A stretch of 30,503 nt of DNA from Bacteroidia bacterium (GTDB taxonomy: Bacteria; Bacteroidota; Bacteroidia; AKYH767-A; OLB10): positions 1 to 30,503 of the forward strand of contig JANWID010000033.1 in the NCBI GenBank assembly GCA_025450095.1, read 5' to 3'. Positions within the stretch are counted from its first letter, which is position 1, and each line of letters starts with the position of its first letter. Positions 1-7,073 of this stretch are shown here, in pieces. The notes beneath the pieces were generated by a model. It ran no database searches and had not been told where the DNA came from. It was given only the letters and a program-made list of their open reading frames with translations. Made by a program: the position numbers and the translations under genes.

Positions 1-84
1 CTTAACAGTGGCTCTGCGAATAGCTTCGCTGAAGACACGTCGTTGTCTCAAATAGACAATTTTTTTTGCTTTTATTTGTGTCAT
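1..84 (-). CDS. Possible 5' end of a gene running off the left edge
   Basis: An ATG at 82-84 on the minus strand opens a frame of 28 codons with no stop before the window ends. It begins MTQIKAKKIVYL and is rich in Lys and Arg. No family is recognisable from so few residues and no ribosome binding site is visible, although such sites are often absent in Bacteroidota. A frame this short can be open by chance, so the call is tentative. It follows the orphan coding-like stretch at 127-267 by 42 bases in the same direction. Confidence 0.25.
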   Translation of the reverse strand, partial: MTQIKAKKIVYLRQRRVFSEAIRRATVK

Positions 85-126
85 GATAGATTGATTTATT
101 GGTCAACCTATTTCAGGCACGCACAG

Positions 127-267
127 TCAACTTAATCTTGTCAACAATCTCAATTCATCAATCTGCAGTTTCCTGAGCTTGCTGTCAAAATCCGGAAAAA
201 TAATCTTTACAAAAATTCGGGGATCTGGCGATCCCGCCCCAAGTGAAGTTAGATAGAAATACCCGTT
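127..267 (-). pseudogene. Possible 3' remnant of a gene
   Basis: This minus-strand frame of 46 codons reads like protein (it contains SPDPRIFVKIIFPDF and then KLRKLQIDELRLLTRLS, followed by TGA at 127-129). It has no plausible start codon. An in-frame TAA lies just upstream, inside a run of nine T (minus strand), and no other frame continues far beyond it. It could be the tail of a decayed gene, or chance. No family was recognised. A short inverted repeat (GGGATC/GATCCC, 221-236) lies inside it. Confidence 0.25.
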
Positions 268-289
268 TTAAAAAAAAAGTTTAAGTAGA

Positions 290-309
290 TAAACGTTTAT
301 AAACGTTTA
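290..309. repeat. Perfect 20-base AT-rich palindrome
   Basis: TAAACGTTTATAAACGTTTA is its own reverse complement. It contains two AAACGTTT half-sites that are themselves palindromic. It lies in the gene-poor stretch 85-516. It might be an operator or a chance AT-rich palindrome. Apart from this, the possible remnant at 127-267 and the repeat at 413-500, nothing else was recognised in 85-516. Confidence 0.5.
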
Positions 310-412
310 AGCGCATTGGTGCCTTGCGATTCTAAATTATTTTTTGTATTTTGTCCCTAGGGGAGGGGAGCAAGGGATCCCTATAGTAAATATATAATAT
401 AAGACTTCTTGG

Positions 413-500
413 TGAATAGCCGGCAGTCGGCAGTCAGCAGTTTGCCGGCTCGCGAACGCGGCCGCGCAATCCCGACCGCCTTTGTGCGCGTCGGGGCAGC
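413..500. repeat. Dispersed GCAGT / CCCGACCGCC element, copy 1
   Basis: The element has two parts. First is an inverted repeat (AGCCGGCA at 418-425, TGCCGGCT at 443-450) enclosing GCAGT repeats. Then comes a hairpin-like segment around 469-496 beginning ATCCCGACCGCC and closing with GTCGGG. A related sequence with the same order of parts lies at 11541-11618. GC content is clearly higher than in the flanking DNA. It lies just 3' of the membrane protein gene ending at 517. Confidence 0.6.
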
Positions 501-516
501 AGTTGGTCCTGGTCTT

Positions 517-1092
517 TTAGTTTTGCTCGATGTTTCCCTCATTGATTTCGGACATGGGTTCTATTTTCTTCGGCGCTTCAAAAAATGTTTTCATAAAGTT
601 GGTTTTGTAAATCCAAATGATCGCGGTTGTAATTCCACCGATGATTAAAAATCCAATGAGTATTATAATGCCATGTTTTACTCCCATGTCGTCACCATCA
701 ACAATCCAACCTCTGTAAAAACTGAAAATTTCAAGCAATGCAAGAAATGGTAAAAGTCTGAGGAAAAGTTTAAGTGCCTTTTCTTTTCTGCTAATCATCT
801 GGATGGCGAGAATCAGGATTACCAGGGAAAGTGCTAAGTGTGCCATGTAAAATAAAAAATGCACTTGTCCCGGAACAATGCCGATTGGAACACTATATTT
901 CTGTTGTATCTCATCGAAGTTGCGAATTACAGAGCCAAGAATGCCAAACGAACCCGCATAGCTTGCACATATAATTGCCAGTATGATGGCATGAAATATT
1001 TTTGCTTTACTATTTTGACCCTTATCCCGATTGTAATCCCGGGTCAGACCGATTGCAAGAATTACGAAAACAAAAATATTAAAGAGTTTCAT
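517..1092 (-). CDS. Multi-pass membrane protein of unknown function
   Basis: The 191-residue product has about five hydrophobic segments (roughly residues 2-16, 32-56, 77-100, 107-127 and 141-165) and a polar, acidic C-terminal tail rich in Glu and Asn. The hydrophobic pattern supports an inner-membrane location. No catalytic motif or named domain was recognised. The start is the ATG at 1090-1092, at the end of the hairpin-rich spacer 1093-1266. It is the last of three small envelope-protein genes on this strand. The unusual spacer argues against simple co-transcription with the lipoprotein gene upstream, but does not exclude it. Confidence 0.75.
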   Translation of the reverse strand: MKLFNIFVFVILAIGLTRDYNRDKGQNSKAKIFHAIILAIICASYAGSFGILGSVIRNFDEIQQKYSVPIGIVPGQVHFLFYMAHLALSLVILILAIQMISRKEKALKLFLRLLPFLALLEIFSFYRGWIVDGDDMGVKHGIIILIGFLIIGGITTAIIWIYKTNFMKTFFEAPKKIEPMSEINEGNIEQN

Positions 1093-1135
1093 TAGTTGTT
1101 GATATAGAATTTATGATACTATTCATTTCCGGCAC

Positions 1136-1258
1136 CGTTTTGCAGCTTTGCGTTTTGGCGGATTAGATGCACTAATCTGTCTGAACGCACACTGTTATTA
1201 ATTGCAACCATTGTTTATATTCCCACTTCCACCGCCATAAAGCAAAGATGCTGTTATG
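1136..1258. repeat. Long imperfect inverted repeat with inner hairpin (attC-like layout)
   Basis: Arms at 1142-1161 and 1232-1251 are complementary at 17 of 20 positions (GCAGCTTTGCGTTTTGGCGG against GCATCTTTGCTTTATGGCGG). Inside is a second hairpin, GATTAG (1161-1166) and CTAATC (1172-1177). The layout, about 120 bases of nested imperfect palindrome between small hypothetical genes, resembles integron attC sites. The canonical GTTRRRY and RYYYAAC ends are not clearly present and no integrase is in the window. I infer only a structured intergenic element. Confidence 0.4.
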
Positions 1259-1266
1259 TGACGTTT

Positions 1267-1962
1267 TTATTGATTGTCTTTTACTAAGTCTGTCTTGATA
1301 TTGCTCTCGTCAAATACATGCATTGCCCTCCAGTCTACGAGGTATAGATTTTCTTTTGACAGTAATTTTGAAAGGTTGTCAGTTGCAGATTTTAAATTTT
1401 CGTCACTGTCTGCGGAGTAGATGCAAAATACCCTTACGTTGTTATTGTCAAGTACTCCATAGTAATTGACGCCATTTACAGAAAAATAAAAACCGTCTTT
1501 AACTTGTCCGGCATTATTTTCGAGTCCAAGCCCTTGCATTTTTATTGGTTTGTCCGTCAGGTAGGATTTAAGTTTCGAAAAATCAATTGTCAGAGGCTGA
1601 GGAATTAAATCTCTTACGGCAACCTTTTTAAAAGCAGTGTACGTTTCACTTTTGTGAGTATGGTTGTCAAAGATATCTTTGATGTTTTCGATTTCTTTGT
1701 CTATGGAGCTTTTTTGATCTTTTGAAATAAATTCAATTTGTCGCCATTCGTCTTCGTGAAAAAATGCACAAATATCCGTTTTGTCTTTGAATTGTGGTAG
1801 GGCGTTTTCAAGTGTCGGTATAGTAAAGAGAATACTGTCAGGATCAACAGTCTGGGTAGTCTTGCCCTGGTTTGTTGTCTTATTTTCTGTTTTGCTGTCA
1901 CCACAACCTAAAAGTCCAAGTAGTGCGCTAATGATTCCCATTGTAAATATTTTTTGTCTCAT
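1267..1962 (-). CDS. Putative lipoprotein
   Basis: The 231-residue product starts with a hydrophobic signal and a lipobox LLGC at residues 17-20, so it is predicted to be lipidated on Cys20 and anchored in the envelope. A Thr/Gln/Lys-rich linker follows (about 22-42), then a globular part of mixed alpha/beta character with several aromatic residues (for example DGFYFSVNGVNYYGVLD near 160). I do not recognise the family. It lies 43 bases downstream of the exported-protein gene at 2006-2422 in the same direction and may share its transcript. Confidence 0.75.
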   Translation of the reverse strand: MRQKIFTMGIISALLGLLGCGDSKTENKTTNQGKTTQTVDPDSILFTIPTLENALPQFKDKTDICAFFHEDEWRQIEFISKDQKSSIDKEIENIKDIFDNHTHKSETYTAFKKVAVRDLIPQPLTIDFSKLKSYLTDKPIKMQGLGLENNAGQVKDGFYFSVNGVNYYGVLDNNNVRVFCIYSADSDENLKSATDNLSKLLSKENLYLVDWRAMHVFDESNIKTDLVKDNQ

Positions 1963-2005
1963 TGTCGTTTCTTAAAATGGCACATAATGGCAAACATTTT
2001 TATTT

Positions 2006-2422
2006 TCATTCATTCCTTTTCTTTTGCTCCCTTATTAAAAGAGCGAAATTTCCTGTTGAAACAATTCCAACACTGAAGAATATTTTCGTGTTGTCGTTTA
2101 GGACAATTTTAAGAATACCCTTATCCAGGTCAATTTCGTATTTGTAGGAATTCATAAGGGACTTCCTTCGGAGAATGTGATCGAAATAATAAATGGTCAG
2201 TGCATTGTCCTGAAAATTCCAGATTGTTATATCGTTTTTTAATGAGTCTGTTGGGAAATTTAATTTTCCAAGCGGAATTTCTTTTGAGTTTCTGAAGGTC
2301 GAATCATTAAAGGTTGACGCCGATGACCATGTCGAATTGTTTAAATTGTCAAAGAACATTGACTGCGCAAAACAAGAAAGAGCCGATAGCATAAAAAGTA
2401 ATGTCAAACAGATATGTTTCAT
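2006..2422 (-). CDS. Small exported protein of unknown function
   Basis: The 138-residue product has a signal peptide of about 19 residues ending CFA-Q. The mature part is about 119 residues, with beta-rich stretches such as ALTIYYFDHILRRKSL and GILKIVLNDNTKIFFSVG. These resemble small lipocalin-like or META-like barrels in general character, but no family can be assigned. Cys17 is close to the cleavage site, but the residues before it are a poor lipobox. It sits between the seven-repeat T9SS gene (87-base gap) and the lipoprotein gene (43-base gap), all on the minus strand. Confidence 0.7.
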   Translation of the reverse strand: MKHICLTLLFMLSALSCFAQSMFFDNLNNSTWSSASTFNDSTFRNSKEIPLGKLNFPTDSLKNDITIWNFQDNALTIYYFDHILRRKSLMNSYKYEIDLDKGILKIVLNDNTKIFFSVGIVSTGNFALLIREQKKRNE

Positions 2423-2509
2423 TACTGCCCTTTTGAAATCAATTCCATATTTTGTATCAGCAAGCTACCGAAATTATGAAGTCGTTTATACACTCCGACA
2501 TCTGTGATC

Positions 2510-4096
2510 TTATTCAATAATAAATTTTTTATACAATATATTTTTGCCATCAAACACTTTCACAAAATAAATTCCGGAAGTGAGGAAAGAAACGTTGATG
2601 GTTTGTTGCTTTTCGTTTGTTGCAGGTTCGGTTAAAACATTTTGTCCATGCACATTATATATTTCTGTTTGTAAAATTCTTCCGGTTACACAATGATCAA
2701 TTATTAATTTGTTTGTGGCCGGAACCGGGTAAATGTTTATAACTGTTCCTGCTTCATTGGTATAAATACCTGTTGACTGACAAAATATTGTTTCCGTACC
2801 ACCGCTTCCGGTTACTGTTGCGGGGTTACCAACTACACTGCCTGAAGAATCTAAAACTGCAGGTATTGTTGTTACCGTGGCAGGATTAGTTGTAACGCTT
2901 GCGGGGTTGCTTTCATTGCAACCACTATGACCAGTGCTATCTGTTTTTACAAGATAAATTTTAGGAAAAAAACTCATGCCGGTTCCTGCAAGTACAAATC
3001 CCCCATCCGTTGTTTGCGTGCCAGAACAGCCGAAATCACTGGTCGTGCTGCCCAGGGTCTTTGACCACAATAAATTTCCGCTGGAATCTGTTTTCAGCAA
3101 ATAGTAATCTTGTAACCCTGCGCCAAAGCTTTCGGTATATCCTGCAACCATGTACCCACCGTCCGGAGTTTGCTGAACAGAATAACCCCAGTCATAATCT
3201 GCTCCTCCAAAGGTTTTTGACCAAAGTAAAGTGCCGGTGCTATCTGTTCTGAGCAGGTAAACATCCCAGCTACCAGAACCGAAACTATTGGTGACTCCTG
3301 CTATCACATATCCTCCATCCGGTGTTTGTTGAATGGAATGCCCTTCTTCTGAATACATTCCACCGAAGGTTTTTATCCAGAGTAAATTTCCAACCGAATC
3401 AGTTTTAACGAGTGAAACATCACGAAAGCCGATTGCATCCATTGCCTGTGCTCCTGTGAGAATATAACCTCCGTCGGTGGTTTGCTGAACGTCAAAGCCC
3501 ATAAAATGGCCAAATGTTCCTCCAAAGGTTTTTGTCCAGGTTAAATTTCCATTGATATCGGTTTTAATGAGATAAGCAGACCAATCGGTCGTTAAACCAA
3601 AATTGCGGGTGTATCCTGCAATTATATAGCCTCCGTCGGTAGTTAGCCTGACCTGTGAGCCATAATCATATAGTGCTCCTCCGAAGGTTTTTGACCAAAG
3701 CATGTTTCCAACCGAATCGGTTTTGATAAAATAAACATCAATATCACCTGCACCAAAACTATCGGTGTAACCTATAATCACATATCCACTATCAGTAGTT
3801 TGTTGAACTGAATATGGTTCTGAGAGGACAGCGTTTCCTTCATTACCTGCTCCCCCGAAAGTATTGGACCACTGTAATTCTCCATATGCATCAGTTTTCA
3901 GTAAATAAATATCGTAGTTACCGGCGCCAAAACTATTTGTAGTCCCTACAATCACATATCCCTCATCGGTAGTTTGCTGAACAGAATAACCAATATCATA
4001 TACTGCTCCTCCATAACTTTTCTGAAAAGTGATCTGTGCATCAGATATCTGTTGACATAGAAACCAAAGCAATATTGTGACATATGTTTTATTCAT
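2510..4096 (-). CDS. T9SS-exported seven-repeat (propeller-like) protein
   Basis: The 528-residue product is probably a cell-surface or secreted protein. A signal peptide (about 20 residues, ending SDA-Q) is followed by seven repeats of about 52 residues between roughly 26 and 385. Each contains versions of FGGA..YD..G.SVQQT, DGGYVIAG.T.SFGAG and DVYLLKTDS.GNLLWSKT. Seven such beta-rich repeats suggest a seven-bladed beta-propeller. A Thr/Pro/Val-rich linker (about 392-430) follows, then a type A sorting domain (about 445-528: INIYPVPATNKL, SGIYFVKVF, ending KKFIIE). The binding partner or enzymatic activity is unknown. The fold is inferred from repeat number and length. Confidence 0.88.
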   Translation of the reverse strand: MNKTYVTILLWFLCQQISDAQITFQKSYGGAVYDIGYSVQQTTDEGYVIVGTTNSFGAGNYDIYLLKTDAYGELQWSNTFGGAGNEGNAVLSEPYSVQQTTDSGYVIIGYTDSFGAGDIDVYFIKTDSVGNMLWSKTFGGALYDYGSQVRLTTDGGYIIAGYTRNFGLTTDWSAYLIKTDINGNLTWTKTFGGTFGHFMGFDVQQTTDGGYILTGAQAMDAIGFRDVSLVKTDSVGNLLWIKTFGGMYSEEGHSIQQTPDGGYVIAGVTNSFGSGSWDVYLLRTDSTGTLLWSKTFGGADYDWGYSVQQTPDGGYMVAGYTESFGAGLQDYYLLKTDSSGNLLWSKTLGSTTSDFGCSGTQTTDGGFVLAGTGMSFFPKIYLVKTDSTGHSGCNESNPASVTTNPATVTTIPAVLDSSGSVVGNPATVTGSGGTETIFCQSTGIYTNEAGTVINIYPVPATNKLIIDHCVTGRILQTEIYNVHGQNVLTEPATNEKQQTINVSFLTSGIYFVKVFDGKNILYKKFIIE

Positions 4097-4158
4097 TTGA
4101 GAAAGTTTAAAGGCTTCAACTCCGGGTTTAGTAAAATTCTTTTACACCCCTGTAAAAT

Positions 4159-4188
4159 CAAATATAACATTTATTCCAGTCCGGTAAA
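4159..4188 (-). promoter_or_regulatory. Possible secondary promoter for the seven-repeat T9SS gene
   Basis: On the minus strand TATATTTG (4159-4166) matches the Bacteroidota -7 consensus TAnnTTTG. TTTA (4185-4188) is a one-mismatch -33 element with an 18-base spacer. It would give a leader of about 55 bases. It is weaker than the site at 4212-4242. Confidence 0.35.
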
Positions 4189-4209
4189 GGGCATTTCGAA
4201 GTGTTATGC

Positions 4210-4229
4210 ATCAAAAATATATTTTTGAT
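4210..4229. promoter_or_regulatory. Perfect 20-base palindrome with two back-to-back -7 elements
   Basis: ATCAAAAATATATTTTTGAT is its own reverse complement, so it carries TATTTTTG, a match to TAnnTTTG, on both strands (4212-4219 minus, 4220-4227 plus). It lies in the spacer 4097-4462 between two divergent genes for T9SS-exported proteins. It could be a divergent promoter core, an operator, or both. Apart from this and the two minus-strand promoter candidates, I see nothing assignable in 4097-4462. Confidence 0.5.
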
Positions 4230-4242
4230 CCGGTTCAGCAAA
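4212..4242 (-). promoter_or_regulatory. Bacteroidota-type promoter for the seven-repeat T9SS gene
   Basis: On the minus strand TTTG at 4239-4242 and TATTTTTG at 4212-4219 are separated by 19 bases. This matches the TTTG-N19-TAnnTTTG consensus used by the primary sigma factor of Bacteroidota exactly. The predicted leader to the ATG at 4096 would be about 105-110 bases. Confidence 0.5.
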
Positions 4243-4462
4243 TGCATTTGTTTCATATTCCGGAAGGTTGCTTGAAAAGGCGCAAAGGTATCCGGCAAAC
4301 CCGCCAGGTGCAATTAGTACTTCGTGTCTTTTTACGGGTCATGCAACCCTGAAGATGGACTCACCGTCCTGTATCAGCACCGGGGTCCGATATTATCAAC
4401 AGGGATTAAGTTAACCTTCCACCGAGCCGGGGTTTCCTTCCGGGATTTTATAAATTTTATCG

Positions 4463-6655
4463 ATGATGAAAAAGCTACTATTGCTTGCTATTGCCACACT
4501 AAGCTTCGTTCCCACCACGAATGCTTCTCATGTTTTGGGTATGAGTATCACTTATGAATATACCGGAAACGGGAACGACTATATTTTCAAGTTGAGATAT
4601 TACCGCGACTGCGCTGGTATAGTTGCATCTCCGACTGCCCTGATCGAACTTACCAGCTCGTGTCAACCGGGTTTTAATGTTACCCTGCAACAAGTCAGCT
4701 ATAGCCAGATTCCGGTGAATCCGTGCGCCGGTATTTTCCTTACTACCTGCCAGGGAGGGACTACTTTCGGTTTTGAGGAATACATATACACCGGTGTTGC
4801 CAATGTACCCCCTTGCGCCGATTGGATTGCAAAATCATCAATATGTTGCAGGACCGCCTGGATCACCAACCTGGTTAATCCTGATTTTTATAATCTTTAC
4901 GTGGAAACAAGCTTCGACAATCTGAATTTTCCTGGAAACAGTTCGCCAGACTTCAATGCAACCCCGGTAAATTACTACTGTGCAGGAATACCTTCTATAA
5001 AAGATTACAGTGCCATCGATATTGATGGTGATTCCCTGCATTATGAATTAGTGCCTGTGGAGGATGCTCCCGGAGTAGCGCTTCAAATGACTCCCGGATA
5101 CACATATGACCAGCCGTTAGCTACTTTTGTTCCGACTTACCTTGACCCTATGAATGGTATGCTGGTGTTCACAGCTTCATCGATCCAGGTATCGTCGGTG
5201 GGACTGCAGATCAGCGAATACCGGAATGGGATTCTTATAGGTAAAGTAAAATCTGATGATGAAATAGTGGTGGCCACAGGAATTGCCAACCCGGACACTG
5301 TTACCGGAAGAGTTTATGTCGACCACAATTCAAGCGGGGTATTCGATGCCGGTGATCAGCCGTTAGTCAATGTAGTTTTACAGATGATGCCGGGAAACAT
5401 GTTCACCACTACCTCCGGAAACGGTAAATATGAATTTTTTACTATTGATGGCATTTGGGATATTACCGTACCCAATTCTCCCCAGTACACAACCTGTACT
5501 CCGGCGTCGATTAACGTCAACACGAACGGTATTACTTTTTCAGACAACAATGATTTTATCCATGAGTTTGTTACCAATATAAACGACCTTGGGATGACCC
5601 TTAACCGATACCATAATCCGGTTCCCGGTCAGTATTACCCAATGTTTATCACGTATGAAAATTTTGGTACCACGATTCAAACGAATATTGAAATTACATT
5701 AGTTCTCGATACGTTGCTGGAGTTTGTGAATTCAATGCCTGCTCCCGCAAATATTTCCGGTGATACGCTGACCTGGACATTCCCGTCGTTGTTCCCTTTT
5801 ATGTATGACAATATTAATATTTTAACGAAAGTTGATTCGATGGCAACAATAGGTGCCCCGGTTTATTGTTCGGCAACCCTTTTACCTGTACTTAATGACA
5901 CCACTCCATCAAACAATTCCGATTTCATTAATGATATTGTAGCAGCATCCTATGATCCGAATTACAAAGAAGTAGTTCCGGCAGGAGATGTAGACCTGTC
6001 ATTTATTTCATCACAAGACTGGTTAACATACACAATCTATTTTCAAAACCTGGGAACCGCACCGGCTCAGATGGTATACATTTCGGACCTTCTTGATCCG
6101 GACCTGGAATATGCATCATTGGAATTTGTATCTTCCAGCTACCCATGTGCCATGACGTTATCAGGTGCCAACGAGCTTGAGTTCACATTTACCGGTATCA
6201 ATCTTCCTGCAGCCAGCGTTAATGAACCCGCCAGTCATGGTTTTGTGGAATATCGCATCCGGCCAAAGTCTACGTTGTTGCCCGGAACGTACATCACCAA
6301 TAATGCAGGTATCTATTTCGATTTTAATACTCCGGTTTATACCAACCTGGTGCATAATAAAGTGGTGACGTCAGTGGGTATAGAAGAAAATGCCGGCAAC
6401 GGAGATCAGATCACGGTTTACCCGGTTCCTGCTTCCGATTATTGCATACTGGAATTAAACGCTGCCGGATCCCGTGAAGTTGAAATTGAAATCTATAACC
6501 TGATGGGATTGTTAGTTAAAAAACATACTCAAAAATTAGACAATGGAATTAACCGTGTAACTATTCCGGTCGCGGAGCTTTCTAATGGCAACTATTTTAT
6601 TAGTGTTACTGGAAATAATGGAAAGCTTGTTTCAAAGTTCACTGTCGTGAGATAA
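4463..6655 (+). CDS. T9SS-exported adhesin-like protein with SdrD_B-like and DUF7619-like domains
   Basis: The 730-residue surface protein begins with a signal peptide (about 1-21, ending TNA-S). An N-terminal domain follows (SHVLGMSITYEYTG, YYRDCAG, then AIDIDGDSLHYELV near 190) of a type seen in large Bacteroidota adhesins and gliding-associated proteins. Next is an SdrD_B/CNA-B-like segment (about 280-370, GRVYVDHNSSGVFDAGD), a conserved-repeat module (about 490-635, DPNYKEVVPAG and YTIYFQNLGTAPA) matching the DUF7619 pattern, and a type A sorting domain (about 650-730). ATG codons at 4463 and 4466 are equally good starts. It is the only large T9SS gene here on the plus strand. Two terminator-like hairpins follow it. 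Adhesion is inferred from domain type. Confidence 0.88.
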   Translation: MMKKLLLLAIATLSFVPTTNASHVLGMSITYEYTGNGNDYIFKLRYYRDCAGIVASPTALIELTSSCQPGFNVTLQQVSYSQIPVNPCAGIFLTTCQGGTTFGFEEYIYTGVANVPPCADWIAKSSICCRTAWITNLVNPDFYNLYVETSFDNLNFPGNSSPDFNATPVNYYCAGIPSIKDYSAIDIDGDSLHYELVPVEDAPGVALQMTPGYTYDQPLATFVPTYLDPMNGMLVFTASSIQVSSVGLQISEYRNGILIGKVKSDDEIVVATGIANPDTVTGRVYVDHNSSGVFDAGDQPLVNVVLQMMPGNMFTTTSGNGKYEFFTIDGIWDITVPNSPQYTTCTPASINVNTNGITFSDNNDFIHEFVTNINDLGMTLNRYHNPVPGQYYPMFITYENFGTTIQTNIEITLVLDTLLEFVNSMPAPANISGDTLTWTFPSLFPFMYDNINILTKVDSMATIGAPVYCSATLLPVLNDTTPSNNSDFINDIVAASYDPNYKEVVPAGDVDLSFISSQDWLTYTIYFQNLGTAPAQMVYISDLLDPDLEYASLEFVSSSYPCAMTLSGANELEFTFTGINLPAASVNEPASHGFVEYRIRPKSTLLPGTYITNNAGIYFDFNTPVYTNLVHNKVVTSVGIEENAGNGDQITVYPVPASDYCILELNAAGSREVEIEIYNLMGLLVKKHTQKLDNGINRVTIPVAELSNGNYFISVTGNNGKLVSKFTVVR

Positions 6656-6661
6656 TGATGT

Positions 6662-6728
6662 AACGAATATACGAATAGACTTCGCCTTACGAATCTACGA
6701 ATACAGTTTGTTTCTAATTCGTAGATTC
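6662..6728. repeat. Dispersed ACGAAT element, copy 1
   Basis: The element begins TAACGAATATACGAATAGAC and is made of repeats of TACGAAT around an inner CTTCGCC loop. A closely similar copy in the same orientation lies at 26569-26620. The right half forms the stem of the terminator at 6691-6738. Confidence 0.65.
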
Positions 6729-6738
6729 TCCATTTTTT
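6691..6738 (+). terminator. Intrinsic terminator of the + strand T9SS gene
   Basis: GAATCTACGAAT (6691-6702) and ATTCGTAGATTC (6717-6728) pair perfectly over 12 bases with a 14-base loop. Six T follow at 6733-6738. It lies 36 bases after the stop codon of the adhesin-like gene. The stem is built from a dispersed repeat, so its terminator role could be secondary. Confidence 0.55.
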
Positions 6739-6780
6739 GTACAATTGTAAATTACTGTAACAAGCAAAATAAAATATGAT

Positions 6781-6821
6781 GCAGATGAACTATATATTAC
6801 AGCATCTGCTATTCTTTTTTT
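6781..6821 (+). terminator. Second terminator-like hairpin
   Basis: GCAGATG (6781-6787) and CATCTGC (6803-6809) pair over seven bases with a 15-base loop. A run of seven T follows at 6815-6821. It could back up the terminator at 6691-6738. Confidence 0.4.
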
Positions 6822-6873
6822 AAAGAAATTAATTAGTCCCATTTAGAATAACCAGGTTGACGCGGAATTTAAA

Positions 6874-7050
6874 ACGGAGACACGGAGGGCCACGGAGAGT
6901 TCTTTGTAACTCCAGGTAGTTTCACAGTAATTAATTTTCTAATAAGAACAGTAAATAATATTTAGTTTTGAATCGAATAAATATACTCTATTCGGTTTTC
7001 TCTGTGCAACTCCGTGTCTCTGTGTCTCTGTGTTAATCAGATCCGACCTG
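6874..7050. repeat. Dispersed CGGAG / CTCCGTG inverted element, copy 1
   Basis: The left arm (6874-6900) consists of CACGGAG-type repeats. The right arm (about 7000-7034) is an imperfect reverse complement with CTCCGTGTCTCTGTG. The arms are separated by about 100 AT-rich bases. A compact relative lies at 17188-17280, and the similarity continues past the right arm (AGATCCGACCT here, AGACCCGACTT there). It fills much of the 6656-7073 spacer. Confidence 0.6.
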
Positions 7051-7073
7051 ACTGTTCCTTTTTTAAGTCTCTG

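Noticed and set aside
409..648. Plus-strand 79-codon frame
   Set aside because: It begins in the GCAGT repeat and then runs antisense through the membrane protein gene, whose minus-strand hydrophobic pattern is convincing.
1136..1258. A definite integron cassette site
   Set aside because: The layout is suggestive, but the consensus ends and an integrase are missing, so it is listed only as a structured repeat.
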